From Paenibacillus sp. S150 (GTDB lineage Bacteria; Bacillota; Bacilli; Paenibacillales; Paenibacillaceae): 64,000 nt of DNA. The notes below the pieces were generated by a model. The model ran no database searches. It saw nothing but the letters and a program-made list of their open reading frames with translations, and was not told the origin of the DNA. The stretch spans positions 52,970-116,969 of the forward strand of contig NZ_JACBYI010000018.1 in assembly GCF_019352175.1 (NCBI RefSeq), read 5' to 3'. Position numbers and translations under genes: made by a program. Positions 16,269 to 25,243 of this stretch are shown in pieces. Each line of letters opens with the position of its first letter. Within the stretch, counting starts at the first letter, position 1.

Positions 16269-18084
16269 ATTGGCCGGTTTGTTCTTTCTTTGGATATTGG
16301 TATTCTTTTTGTCCGCGGATCAGCGGCAGGCGGATTTTGACCGCGGTCCCTTCGCCCTTGCGGCTCTTGATCGTAATGCCGTAGTGCCCGCCATACAGCA
16401 GCACAAGACGGTCATGCACATTTTTAATTCCGATGCCGGTGAACAGCTGGCGTTTGCTGTCGGGGCCGGATGCGGGAAATCCGTCCTCCCCGCCGTCCAT
16501 GCCATCCCCGTTGTCGACCACTTCACAGATCAGGTCACCGGCCTCCCGGGAGATCAGCACATGGATATAACCCTCGCTTTTCTGCGTAAACGCATGAAAA
16601 AAAGCATTCTCGATAAACGGCTGAATAATCAGCTTCGGCAGCTGGAACTCCATGCAGTCCGGTAAAATAAAGAAATTGACCCTGATCCGTTCACCGTAGC
16701 GCACATGGTTGATAAATACGTAGGATTTCAGATTTTCCAGCTCCCGGGCCACGCTAATCGTCTCGCTGACATTGCTCAGCGCATTCTGCAGCATGGAGAT
16801 CAGGGCATGAATCGTATGTACAGCCTTCTCCTTGCTGCCCTGCTGCACCAGGAAATTAACCGAGGCCAGCGTATTGTAGAGAAAATGCGGATTAATCTGA
16901 TGCTGCAGGGCGGCCAGCTCGGCATTCCGCTGCTCTTTTTGCGTCTGAACCAGCTTGTCCACGTATTCGTTCAATTCATCAAGCATATAGTTGTAGGCAT
17001 GTCCCAGCTCCTGGAATTCGAAGCTTCCGGTCACGGTGATGTAATTATGGAAATTGCGCTGTGTGATTTTGGACATCTGCCGGGTAAGCAGCGTGAGCGA
17101 TCTGGTCAGTCTTCTGGAAATTATAAATACAACAATCAGTGCAACAATCACGATCGCCGAGCAGATCAAAGCCACCGTCTTCGTGTCGACCATCTGGCCC
17201 AGAGCGGTTTTTTTGTCGATCAGATTGACGATATAGAAATCGTAGGAGGACAGATAATTGGCGATCAGGATAGAGCTGTTGCCCTGAAAATCAATGTTCA
17301 TATAATCGAGCTGCTTCTCCCCGATTTCCTTGGCAGCCCGGAGCAGCTCCACTGCCGGCTGTCCCATCAGCTCACTGCGGTTGCTCGAGACAATAACCCC
17401 GTCCCTGTTCAGAATAGCCACGTCATTGCCGGTGCTGACAAAGCTGGCGTAGAAGGGCTGGAAGTCCATTTCGTGAATCGTAAAATACAGGGTTCCATAG
17501 ATATCGCCCGTTGTGCGTTCCATCAGCGCTTTGCTGGCGACGATCATCGAAGCCTTGTCCGGCGTGTCCCTGCCGCTCTCCTGAAAGAACTGGTACATCA
17601 GCCTTTTCGGCTCAGCCAGTGTGTTCCTCGTCAGCTCATGCTCCCGCAATTCGTCGTCTTTCATCAGCAAATTGTTCGTATTCGTGGAGTAGCTCCGCCC
17701 ATTCTTGCCCATGATCTTGATCCCGACCTGATAGGTGTCCAAGGTGGACTGGATCTTCTTCATCTGGGTGGTCATATTGTAATAGGTTCTCTGCACCCGC
17801 AGGGAATCGGAATCCTCCTCGGTCAAGAAGCTCTTGATCGTGCCGCTGAGCTGTGTGTTGTTGGTAGCCGTGACAATTGAATAATGAAAGGCTTCGAAGC
17901 CGGCCTTGATCTGATTGATCACCTTGGAGTTGGTAATGCTGAAGGTCTCCATGAACAGCTTCTCCGACATGCGGACCGTGGTCCAGGATGCCGAAATGGC
18001 CACGGCGATGATGCTGATGACCATGACGATGAAAATTTTGATGAACAGGCTGTGAAATTTGTAGCGCTCCCAGTACCTCCGCAT
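16267..18084 (-). CDS. YesM-type sensor histidine kinase
   Basis: 605 residues. Membrane helices at about 13-35 and 300-320 flank a Cache-like extracellular sensor. HAMP follows (RRLTRSLTLLTRQMSKITQ), then the His_kinase domain with the phospho-accepting His in ALQHQINPHFLYNTL, the N-box (IQPFIENAFFHAF) and ATP lid (VVDNGDGM, GIGIKNVHDRL). It pairs with the response regulator ending six bases upstream. The likely signal is an extracellular sugar and the likely target the adjacent ABC importer. Confidence 0.93.
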   Translation of the reverse strand: MRRYWERYKFHSLFIKIFIVMVISIIAVAISASWTTVRMSEKLFMETFSITNSKVINQIKAGFEAFHYSIVTATNNTQLSGTIKSFLTEEDSDSLRVQRTYYNMTTQMKKIQSTLDTYQVGIKIMGKNGRSYSTNTNNLLMKDDELREHELTRNTLAEPKRLMYQFFQESGRDTPDKASMIVASKALMERTTGDIYGTLYFTIHEMDFQPFYASFVSTGNDVAILNRDGVIVSSNRSELMGQPAVELLRAAKEIGEKQLDYMNIDFQGNSSILIANYLSSYDFYIVNLIDKKTALGQMVDTKTVALICSAIVIVALIVVFIISRRLTRSLTLLTRQMSKITQRNFHNYITVTGSFEFQELGHAYNYMLDELNEYVDKLVQTQKEQRNAELAALQHQINPHFLYNTLASVNFLVQQGSKEKAVHTIHALISMLQNALSNVSETISVARELENLKSYVFINHVRYGERIRVNFFILPDCMEFQLPKLIIQPFIENAFFHAFTQKSEGYIHVLISREAGDLICEVVDNGDGMDGGEDGFPASGPDSKRQLFTGIGIKNVHDRLVLLYGGHYGITIKSRKGEGTAVKIRLPLIRGQKEYQYPKKEQTGQ

Positions 18085-18090
18085 AAGTCT

Positions 18091-19650
18091 CTACTCCTGC
18101 CCGTAAAATTGGCGTCTGTAGCCGCTTGGGGATAGTCCGGTGTATTTCTTGAACACTTTGCAAAAATAGCTGTGATCCCCATAGCCCACCATGCTGCTGA
18201 TCTCGGAAATCGGCGCCTCTCCCGCCCGCAGCAGCTCCGCCGCCCTGTCCGTGCGGACCGTGTTCAGATGCTCCTTGAAGCCTTCCTGGTTATGCGCCGT
18301 GAACAGGCTGGACAAATAAGAGGGATTGAAGTGAAAATGGCGGGCCAGCTCCGTCAGGCTCAGCGGTTCGGCATAATGCTCCTCGATATATTCCAGCAGC
18401 TTCTTCATGTTGGCATGGCTGCCGGCAGCGGGGGCTGCCAAGAAGCTCTCTTCCATCACCCGGTCCAAAAAAGCATCCAGAAGCCCCGCCGCTGCCTCCG
18501 CATGCGGAGCTTCATCAATAGAGCGGAAAAGGTCATATTTCTCATCCTCCAGCGCCTTGATATGGCCGAACTGGTTGGTGACATTGAAAATAATATTGCC
18601 GAGAAAGGACTTGTACTGGAACACGTCGTTGTCATAATAAGAGCGCAGTTCGGCCACATGCCGGCGCAGCTCCGCAAATGCCTCCTCCAGCTGCAGCCGC
18701 TTGAGCTGCTCGGTGAACTGGCCCAGATTGAATTTCGGCGGCTCCGCTGCGAGCGGAGGCAATTCATCATGAACCAGCAGCACCTCGCCGGGAAAATAAA
18801 ACCGGTACTGCTGCAGCTTCAAATAGCTGTCCTGATACACAGCCGCCGCCCCGCTGATCCCGCCAAAAGCTCTGCTCAGACTGAAGCGAAGCCCCGGTTC
18901 ATTGCCGGCATATGTCCGGGCAAGCTCTTGGAGCGCCAGCACCGCTTCTCCCCACTGCGCGGCCTCCAGATTAATCAGCAGCAGCCGGTTCTGACCTGCT
19001 GCCGGAATAAGGAGCTGCACCATCCCCGGAAGCCTGCGGCTCAACGCTTCGGCAATTGCTGTCCGGAACGGGGGTTCCGCCGGCTGCTCCCCGTGCGGCA
19101 GCGTCCCGGCGTACCCGCACCCCAGGAAGCAAAATTGCCCGTGCGGAAATTGCTGCGCCAGGAATCCGGCATCCTCCGCCTGAAGCTCATAGCCCGAGAT
19201 CAGGCGGCTCAGGAGAGATTCCGGTGACTGGCGCTGCTCCTTAAATGCCGGCTTGGCCTGAAGAGCGGGAATCCGGTCTCTCGTCTTCTGCAGGACCTGC
19301 AGCAGCGCCCCCGCCGCAAGTCTCGGCTTCAGGATATAATCGGCCACCCCGTTCTGGAACGTGGAGCGCACATAGTCGAATTCACTGAAGCTGCTCAGCA
19401 CGATTACCTCCATTGCCGGATAATCCCGCTTCACAATCCGCGTCAATTCCTCCCCGTCCATGACGGGCATGACGATATCGGTGATCAGAATATGCGGCTT
19501 CAGGGTGTGGAGTGCACCCAGCGCCTCTTGCCCGTTTGAGGCCTCGCCCACGATCTGAAAGCCTTCCCGCTCCCAGTCCAGCACATACTTGATCCCCTGC
19601 CGGACCAGAATCTCATCGTCCACGATCAGCACTCTGCATAGCTCGTTCAA
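18091..19650 (-). CDS. YesN-type response regulator with AraC DNA-binding domain
   Basis: 519 residues. Receiver domain at 1-125 with acidic pocket (VDDE), phospho-Asp in ITDIVMPVMDG and the Lys in YILKP. A long linker follows, then two AraC helix-turn-helices at the C-terminus (SLTELARHFHFNPSYLSSLF and ISEISSMVGYGDHSYFCKVFKKYTG). First gene of the two-component pair; it probably activates the sugar importer downstream. Confidence 0.93.
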   Translation of the reverse strand: MNELCRVLIVDDEILVRQGIKYVLDWEREGFQIVGEASNGQEALGALHTLKPHILITDIVMPVMDGEELTRIVKRDYPAMEVIVLSSFSEFDYVRSTFQNGVADYILKPRLAAGALLQVLQKTRDRIPALQAKPAFKEQRQSPESLLSRLISGYELQAEDAGFLAQQFPHGQFCFLGCGYAGTLPHGEQPAEPPFRTAIAEALSRRLPGMVQLLIPAAGQNRLLLINLEAAQWGEAVLALQELARTYAGNEPGLRFSLSRAFGGISGAAAVYQDSYLKLQQYRFYFPGEVLLVHDELPPLAAEPPKFNLGQFTEQLKRLQLEEAFAELRRHVAELRSYYDNDVFQYKSFLGNIIFNVTNQFGHIKALEDEKYDLFRSIDEAPHAEAAAGLLDAFLDRVMEESFLAAPAAGSHANMKKLLEYIEEHYAEPLSLTELARHFHFNPSYLSSLFTAHNQEGFKEHLNTVRTDRAAELLRAGEAPISEISSMVGYGDHSYFCKVFKKYTGLSPSGYRRQFYGQE

Positions 19651-19869
19651 GTGAACCCCCGCCCTCTTTTGTTATGGCTCTGATATTCCTGCGACTTATG
19701 AAGGAATTATAAAGCGCTATCATCGGTATGGTCAAAGAATAATTTTTTCGGAAGGAGCATAGCCGGGAGCGTTTGGGGAAGGAAATGCCGAAGGACGGCG
19801 GATATATAGATGCAAGATAAAAGGTGGACCATGCGGAGACATGAAAGGTGGACCATGCGCAGACGCAAA

Positions 19870-19898
19870 AATACCGGCGAAGGATTCACCGGTATCTA
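19870..19898 (-). terminator. Orphan terminator-like hairpin
   Basis: On the minus strand ATACCGG and CCGGTAT arms enclose eleven bases and run into TTTTT. No gene ends here; the nearest upstream element on the same strand is the operator-like palindrome at 19935. Two copies of AAGGTGGACCATGCG lie just beyond (about 19821-19860). The rest of 19651-20130 shows no gene. Confidence 0.45.
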
Positions 19899-19934
19899 AA
19901 GGTTATTTTTGAAGATAGATATAAAAAATAATAG

Positions 19935-19956
19935 ATAGTTCACTTGCGTTAACTAT
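19935..19956. promoter_or_regulatory. MarR-type operator-like palindrome
   Basis: Arms ATAGTTCAC and GTTAACTAT (8 of 9 pair) around TTGC, embedded in AT-rich DNA. This is the look of a MarR/OhrR-family operator overlapping a promoter. No MarR gene is nearby, and on the minus side only a terminator-like hairpin follows. Confidence 0.4.
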
Positions 19957-20054
19957 AAAATTAATATAGCACCAAAATGTCAAGATAGCAAGCATTTTTA
20001 TGGGAAGCGGAGAAAATTAATGCTTTATCCCCTCCTTGGCAGCGGTGCGGGAGC

Positions 20055-20077
20055 AAGGGGCGGTCTCGTCCCCTTTT
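20055..20077 (+). other. Hairpin in the leader of the ABC exporter operon
   Basis: AAGGGG(CGGTCTCGT)CCCCTTTT lies about 55 bases before the ATPase start. It could be a terminator/attenuator or the end of an upstream transcript. No alternative pairing was obvious. Confidence 0.35.
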
Positions 20078-20130
20078 ATCTCATATGCAGGTTAATGTTA
20101 TGATCTTCTGCACGAAGGAGGTGCACGCCG

Positions 20131-20946
20131 GTGCAAATTTCATTAAAAGATATACGGAAAACCTTTAAGGTCTACAAACGCCCCGAAGGAAAATGGGGGC
20201 TGCTGAAGGGTGCCTTTATGCGCAATGTGACGCATGTGGAAGCGCTGGCCGGAATCGGCTTCGACATTGCCGAGGGTGAGCTTGTCGGCTATATCGGCCC
20301 GAACGGTGCCGGCAAATCCACCACCGTTAAGGTGATGAGCGGCATTCTCACACCGGACAGCGGCGAATGCACCATTATGGGCAAGGTCCCGTGGAAAAAT
20401 CGTGTGGAGCATGTGTCCAGAATCGGCGTTGTCTTCGGGCAGCGCTCCCAGCTGTGGTGGGATGTGCCGGCAGCGGATTCTTTTGACGTGCTGAAGGATA
20501 TTTACGCCATTCCCCCCGGTGATTACAAGACAAGACTCACTGAGCTGACGGCAGCTCTCGGTGTGGAAGCGCTCTTAAAAACGCCGGTCAGACAGCTGTC
20601 ACTGGGGCAGCGGATGCGGTGTGAGCTGGTCGCCGCCCTGCTGCACCGGCCTTCAATTCTCTTTCTGGACGAGCCGACCATAGGTCTGGATGCGGTATCC
20701 AAGCTTGCACTGCGCAGCTTTTTGAAAGAAGAAAACCGTAAATACGGAGTCACCATGGTGCTGACCACCCACGATATGGATGACATTGAGGCGCTCTGCG
20801 AGCGGGTAATGGTCATCGGCCATGGACAGCTGCTCTACGACGGGCGGCTGGGCGGCCTGCAGGAGAAATATGCGCCCGAGGTCATTATGAAGGTGAATAC
20901 GGATGCCATGATCGCCGCGATGTATAATGACCTGTCGCTGGTTTAG
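20131..20946 (+). CDS. ABC transporter ATP-binding protein (ABC-2 exporter, COG4586-like), short
   Basis: 271 residues from a GTG with GAAGGAGGTG upstream. Walker A is GPNGAGKST, the signature is LSLGQRMRCELVAALLHRP, Walker B is ILFLDEPTIGLD, and the switch His is in TTHDMDD. It works with the two permeases downstream. Relatives from memory run to about 320-330 residues with a C-terminal extension; here the protein stops soon after VIMKVNTDAM. A perfect tandem duplication begins right behind the stop codon, so the C-terminus may have been lost by rearrangement. Confidence 0.88.
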   Translation: MQISLKDIRKTFKVYKRPEGKWGLLKGAFMRNVTHVEALAGIGFDIAEGELVGYIGPNGAGKSTTVKVMSGILTPDSGECTIMGKVPWKNRVEHVSRIGVVFGQRSQLWWDVPAADSFDVLKDIYAIPPGDYKTRLTELTAALGVEALLKTPVRQLSLGQRMRCELVAALLHRPSILFLDEPTIGLDAVSKLALRSFLKEENRKYGVTMVLTTHDMDDIEALCERVMVIGHGQLLYDGRLGGLQEKYAPEVIMKVNTDAMIAAMYNDLSLV

Positions 20947-20949
20947 GCC

Positions 20950-21074
20950 AAGGCTTCCGATGCGAGTTTTGTACGAAGCTGTAACCGGGAAGCTGTTGCT
21001 CACAAAACTAAGTAAAGGCTTCCGATGCGAGTTTTGTACGAAGCTGTAACCGGGAAGCTGTTGCTCACAAAACT
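20950..21074 (+). repeat. Perfect 60-bp tandem duplication between ATPase and permease genes
   Basis: 60 bases starting AAGGCTTCCGATGCGAG and ending GCTCACAAAACT occur at 20950-21009 and again at 21015-21074 without a mismatch, five bases apart. The second copy ends just before the ribosome binding site TTAGGAGG of the permease. The unit may have been part of a longer ATPase gene or of a spacer. Confidence 0.95.
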
Positions 21075-21089
21075 TTTAGGAGGTGCAAA

Positions 21090-21920
21090 ATGAATTTCAG
21101 GAGTACCTGCAAGGCCTGCAGCTCCCTCTTCCGCATACGCATGGCCGAGGGATTGCAGTACCGCGTGTCGGCGTTCTCCGGCGTGTTCGTCAGTGTGTTC
21201 TGGGGACTGCTGGAATGCGTCTTGTTCACCGTATTTTATACTTACAGCGATAACGGGGCTTGGAACAGCAACGGACTTGCTTTAGCGCAGACGATATCCT
21301 ATGTGTGGCTCGCGCAAGGCCTGTTTGTGCTGCAGACGATGAGCATTGACAGTGAAATTATGGGTAAAATCAGAAACGGCGATGTCGGTGTGGAGCTTTG
21401 CCGCCCGCTGAATCTGTACACACACTGGTTCGTCAAAAGCTCGGCGGGCAAGCTTGGAACCTCCTGGCTCCGCAGCCTGGCCACCATCCTTGCAGGGCTC
21501 CTGATGCCTGCCGGCTACGCGCTGGACGCGCCTGCGTCCGCCCTTGGATTTGCCTGTTTCCTTCTGTCCTTAGCAATGGCCTTTGTGCTGTGCTCCGCCT
21601 TCGCCATGCTCGTGACCGCCATCCGGCTGAATATTAGCTGGGGCGAAGGGCCGACTTATATACTGTTGCTGCTCAGCGGCATATTGTCCGGCACCTACCT
21701 TCCGCTCCGCCTCTGGCCCGGCTTTATGCAAGCATTCCTCTATTTCCAGCCTTTCGGAGGGTTTGCGGATATTCCGCTGCAGCTGTATATAGGCAGTCTT
21801 ACACCTTCGGACGCTCTGCCAAGCATCGGGCTGCAGATGCTCTGGAGCGCCGCTTTCATCGCCGCCGGACGGTCCATTATGAACCATAAACTACAAAGCA
21901 TCATCGTGCAGGGAGGGTGA
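21090..21920 (+). CDS. ABC-2 family permease (COG4587-like)
   Basis: 276 residues with six hydrophobic segments. AGGAGG lies seven bases before the ATG. Features are RMAEGLQYRVSAFSGVFVSVFWGLLE at the first helix, and a cytoplasmic loop GKIRNGDVGVELCRPLN typical of this exporter group. It is the first of two permeases and probably forms a heterodimer with the next gene. Substrate is unknown. Confidence 0.85.
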   Translation: MNFRSTCKACSSLFRIRMAEGLQYRVSAFSGVFVSVFWGLLECVLFTVFYTYSDNGAWNSNGLALAQTISYVWLAQGLFVLQTMSIDSEIMGKIRNGDVGVELCRPLNLYTHWFVKSSAGKLGTSWLRSLATILAGLLMPAGYALDAPASALGFACFLLSLAMAFVLCSAFAMLVTAIRLNISWGEGPTYILLLLSGILSGTYLPLRLWPGFMQAFLYFQPFGGFADIPLQLYIGSLTPSDALPSIGLQMLWSAAFIAAGRSIMNHKLQSIIVQGG

Positions 21921-21926
21921 ACGTAT

Positions 21927-22718
21927 ATGATCGCCGAAAGCAAAATCTATTTGAAATATTTGCGGATGCACCTGCTCTCGGGCATGGAATACAAAGGCTG
22001 GTGGCTGATGCTGATCCAGGTGCTGATCCTGGTCATCTCCGACCCGATTGCGACCGTCCTGCTCTTCTCCCGCTTCGGCAATATCGGAGAATGGACGGTC
22101 GCCCATATCATTCTGGTCTATGCGCTGGCAGTCGCTTCCTTTGGACTCGCGGAGAGTCTGTGCCGGGGCTTCGATTATTTCCCCTGGGAAATGCTGCGCT
22201 CCGGTGACTTCGACAGACTGCTGCTCCGCCCCCGCTCCCTGTTCGTCCAGGTGGCGGCTTCAAGATTTCAGCTGCACCGCCTGATGCGGCCCGTTACGGG
22301 AATCTGTGCAGTAGGCTGGGCGCTTGCGGAGCTTGGCGTTTCGCTTACCCCGGGAAAGACCGGCATTCTCGCCATGGCACTGGCTGGCGGGTCCATCATG
22401 TATTGCGGGGTATTCGTGCTTACGTCAGGACTCGCGTTTTTTACCATCAAAGGCCTGGACTGGATTTATCTCCTGACCAATGCCAGCTACCAGATCACCC
22501 GTTGCCCCGAGCCGTACATGCCGCGGGCGCTGAAAAGCATGTTCAGCTTTGTGCTGCCCATGCTGTTCATCAGCTTCTACCCTGCGGCTACCGTGTGCGG
22601 CTGGGATTACCCGCAGTGGCTGGGGTACCTTGCCCTTCCCGCCGGGGCCGCATTCCTTGGTTTTTCACTGCTGGTCTGGCGGATTGGCGTCAGGCATTAT
22701 AAGAGTACGGGGAGCTGA
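21927..22718 (+). CDS. ABC-2 family permease (COG3694/DUF990-like)
   Basis: 263 residues, six hydrophobic segments. The family loop reads CRGFDYFPWEMLRSGDFDRLLLRPRSLFVQV, parallel to the loop of the preceding permease. It starts six bases after that gene's stop codon, with GGGAGGG upstream. It completes an ATPase-permease-permease exporter of the kind linked to drug, peptide or lipid export; which one is not evident. Confidence 0.85.
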   Translation: MIAESKIYLKYLRMHLLSGMEYKGWWLMLIQVLILVISDPIATVLLFSRFGNIGEWTVAHIILVYALAVASFGLAESLCRGFDYFPWEMLRSGDFDRLLLRPRSLFVQVAASRFQLHRLMRPVTGICAVGWALAELGVSLTPGKTGILAMALAGGSIMYCGVFVLTSGLAFFTIKGLDWIYLLTNASYQITRCPEPYMPRALKSMFSFVLPMLFISFYPAATVCGWDYPQWLGYLALPAGAAFLGFSLLVWRIGVRHYKSTGS

Positions 22719-22726
22719 GGGGGTTT

Positions 22727-22860
22727 GGAGTAAGCCCAAGTATAAGAACTTAATTCTCCCCCATCCCCTTTTCCGCCGACGTTAGCGGGAAAAAGGTTAC
22801 CTAATCCATCTCATTCTGCCCCTTCTAGGGGAATACGCTTAAATTAAATTTACTTTTTCC
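22727..22860 (+). repeat. Dispersed intergenic repeat family C, copy 2
   Basis: AAGCCCAAGT, CTTAATTCTCCCCCAT, GTTAGCGGGAAAAAGG, ACCTAAT and a CCCCTTCTAGGGG hairpin match 4428-4555. It lies between the convergent exporter and galM genes and probably contributes no protein. Confidence 0.55.
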
Positions 22861-22996
22861 CGCCTCCAGTATTTGCAAAAAAGAAGCGCACTCTGCAGTC
22901 CGCTTCCCTTTTGCCGCCTGCCGCCCTTCGGCTGCCTGGCAGCATACAGTCACTTCAATGTGTGTGTGAGGCGCAACGCTTCTAACTGCGAACCGG

Positions 22997-23998
22997 TCAG
23001 ACGGCATCCGTAGAGAATCGATAAATGGTCGTCGCCCGGTATTGTTCACCGGGCCTTAGCACCGAAGAAGGGAAAGACGGCTGGTTGGGCGAATCCGGTA
23101 AATGTCTCGGTTCCAGGGTAAAGGCATCGCCCTGTCGGTACTGACGTCCGGAAGCTCCAACAAAGCTACCATCCAGGAAATTCCCAGTATAAAAGGCCAG
23201 ACTAGGCTCTGTGGTCAGTACCTCCATTGATCTGCCGGAGCCCGGATCGTAAGCCCGGGCTACCGGGCTCAGTTCCCCGGAAGACTTGAATAAGTAACTA
23301 TGATCGTACCCTTTGGCATGGCGGATAAGCGGATGGGACGATCTGATTCTCGCCCCGATCGTCACCGCCTGCCTGAAATCCAGCGGCGTTCCTTCCACGG
23401 ACAGAATGGTTCCGGTCGGAATAAGCTCCTGATCCACCTCCAGCACCTGATCCGAATGAATCGTAAGCACATGTCCTTCAATTGAACCGTTTCCTTCACC
23501 GGCCAGATTGAAATACGAATGATTGGTCAGATTCAATACGGTGGGTTTGTCGGTCGTCGCTTCGTAATCGATACGAAGTTCATTGTCTTCTGTGAGTGAA
23601 TAAGTAACTATGACCGACAAATTCCCCGGGTATCCTTCTTCACCGTCCACACTCGTATACGTGAGCCGTGCGCTTGAAGCTGAAGCTTCGACCTGCCAAA
23701 TCGCTTTATCGAATCCCTTAAAACCGCCGGCCAGGCTATTCTTTCCGTTATTGGCCGACAATTGGTATTCGGTTCCATCAAGCTCGAACCGGGCATTCCT
23801 GATTCTGCCGCTGTAGCGCCCGACAATGGCTCCGAAATACGGCTGCGGCCGGGCGTAGTCCTCAAAATCCTTGAAACCAAGTACGACATTATCGTACTGT
23901 TCATGGCAATCGGGTACCTGGAGTTCAATTATGGCTCCGCCGTAATCAAGAAAGCGCAAGTACATTCCCCGTTTATTTCTAAGCTGGAATACATTCAT
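22997..23998 (-). CDS. galM: Aldose 1-epimerase (mutarotase)
   Basis: 333 residues. The galactose mutarotase signature elements are visible: FGAIVGRYSGRIRNARF, LNLTNHSYFNLAGEG (catalytic His), GYDHSYLF (second His) and the late acidic residue in FTLEPRHLPDSPNQPSFPS. It interconverts alpha and beta anomers of aldoses. Last gene of the GntR-controlled operon, 17 bases after the binding-protein gene; its presence says that a free or released sugar is handled by this operon. Confidence 0.93.
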   Translation of the reverse strand: MNVFQLRNKRGMYLRFLDYGGAIIELQVPDCHEQYDNVVLGFKDFEDYARPQPYFGAIVGRYSGRIRNARFELDGTEYQLSANNGKNSLAGGFKGFDKAIWQVEASASSARLTYTSVDGEEGYPGNLSVIVTYSLTEDNELRIDYEATTDKPTVLNLTNHSYFNLAGEGNGSIEGHVLTIHSDQVLEVDQELIPTGTILSVEGTPLDFRQAVTIGARIRSSHPLIRHAKGYDHSYLFKSSGELSPVARAYDPGSGRSMEVLTTEPSLAFYTGNFLDGSFVGASGRQYRQGDAFTLEPRHLPDSPNQPSFPSSVLRPGEQYRATTIYRFSTDAV

Positions 23999-24015
23999 AG
24001 AATCTCCTTCTCTTC

Positions 24016-25221
24016 TTATTCGATTGGCGAATTAATCCAGTCCATAAGTGCCTGATTGCCTTGCAGGTCCTTGAAAATCTGTTCTTGCTGCACGACCTCA
24101 TCAATCTTGACCGAGCCTGCTCCGATCTTGCCGAGAGATTCATTCTGTTTGACGAACAAGTCTGCCGCCTTTTTCCAATAAAGCGGCGAATCGGCCGCAT
24201 ACACACCTTCTCCGGATTCTTCAACCGTATTGAAAACGACGAAATCGGCGATCATTTGCTTGGCATCATCCATCGTCAGGTCGGAAGATGCATTCTTCTT
24301 AACATAGTCGATCATCGGCTGAAGTGCCGCTTCCGGCTTCACCTGCAAATAGCGGGTCATGCGGTAATGCACAGCGGCCAGCCTTTCCACTACATCCTTA
24401 TGATCATTCAGATAATCGGCTGTGACCGCCGTATTGCTAAACCAAAGTCCCGCGGCTCCAAGCGCTTCGTTGCCGGCTATCGCGATATATCCCGGCTGTT
24501 TCAGTATTTTCATTTGCTGCGGCAGGCTTCCCGTATACAAGTCGCCTTCTCCCCTCAGGAACGCCGTTGCCGCCTGGGCATCGTTCTGGAAATTCATGAC
24601 TTTGATATCGCCGTAGCCCATGCCTACATTCTCGAGAGCCGAGCTTAACATACCGCTGAAGGACGATTCCACCATCATGAAGGTTTTGTCCTTTAATTGT
24701 TCCATTGTCGCTTTTTGAGCGGTGGCAAAATCGTTGTTGCCCTCTTCGAGAAATTGATTAAAGCTTTTTAACTCTCCTTCCCGGCCGATATAGACGAATC
24801 CCTTGAACTGGTTGTTGTTCAAGACGACACGAAGCTCGGAAGCATTGGGCAGCAGCGGTACGAACGATCCCAGCGCACCTTGGGCCACATCGATCGAGCC
24901 GTTCAGCAAAGCTTGAACCGCCTGGCTCTCGTTCGTGAACGGGATCAGCTCCAGATCGATGCCCTGTTCACGGTCGACGCCCAGCTCTTTGGCGGCGACA
25001 AAAAGCGTATAGTCGAAATAGGGCAGAACGGCTATCTTGACCTTCTGCAGCTCGGCAGCCGTCTCCCCTGCCGAATTATCTGGCGTCTGATTGCCGGAAG
25101 CCGCAGCTCCGGTAGTTTGGCTGCCCGTTGATCCGCCTTCGTTCGAATTCGTACCGCAGCCTGCAAGGACGACCATAAGTGTCAGAACGACGAGCAGGAT
25201 CAACTGTACTTTTTTTACCAT
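24016..25221 (-). CDS. NitT/TauT-type ABC transporter substrate-binding lipoprotein
   Basis: 401 residues from the ATG that has GGGAG nine bases upstream; a GTG-side extension to 25236 overlaps that site. Lipobox VVLAGCGTN. The mature part has the NMT1/SsuA-like fold (VKIAVLPYFDYTLFVAAKELGVDREQGIDLELIPFTNESQAVQALLNGSIDVAQGALGSF). This group carries sulfonates, pyrimidine precursors, nitrate and other small organic ions rather than sugars. Part of the hyu-SIS-kinase operon, 22 bases from the permease. Confidence 0.88.
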   Translation of the reverse strand: MVKKVQLILLVVLTLMVVLAGCGTNSNEGGSTGSQTTGAAASGNQTPDNSAGETAAELQKVKIAVLPYFDYTLFVAAKELGVDREQGIDLELIPFTNESQAVQALLNGSIDVAQGALGSFVPLLPNASELRVVLNNNQFKGFVYIGREGELKSFNQFLEEGNNDFATAQKATMEQLKDKTFMMVESSFSGMLSSALENVGMGYGDIKVMNFQNDAQAATAFLRGEGDLYTGSLPQQMKILKQPGYIAIAGNEALGAAGLWFSNTAVTADYLNDHKDVVERLAAVHYRMTRYLQVKPEAALQPMIDYVKKNASSDLTMDDAKQMIADFVVFNTVEESGEGVYAADSPLYWKKAADLFVKQNESLGKIGAGSVKIDEVVQQEQIFKDLQGNQALMDWINSPIE

Positions 25222-25243
25222 CTCGCTCACTCCCATTTTTTAT

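Noticed and set aside
16705..17880. 391-codon plus-strand frame opposite the sensor kinase
   Set aside because: The kinase on the other strand has every catalytic motif; the antisense frame has none and is a codon-bias shadow.
19707..19889. 60-codon minus-strand frame
   Set aside because: It runs over two direct repeats and the orphan hairpin; composition is not protein-like.
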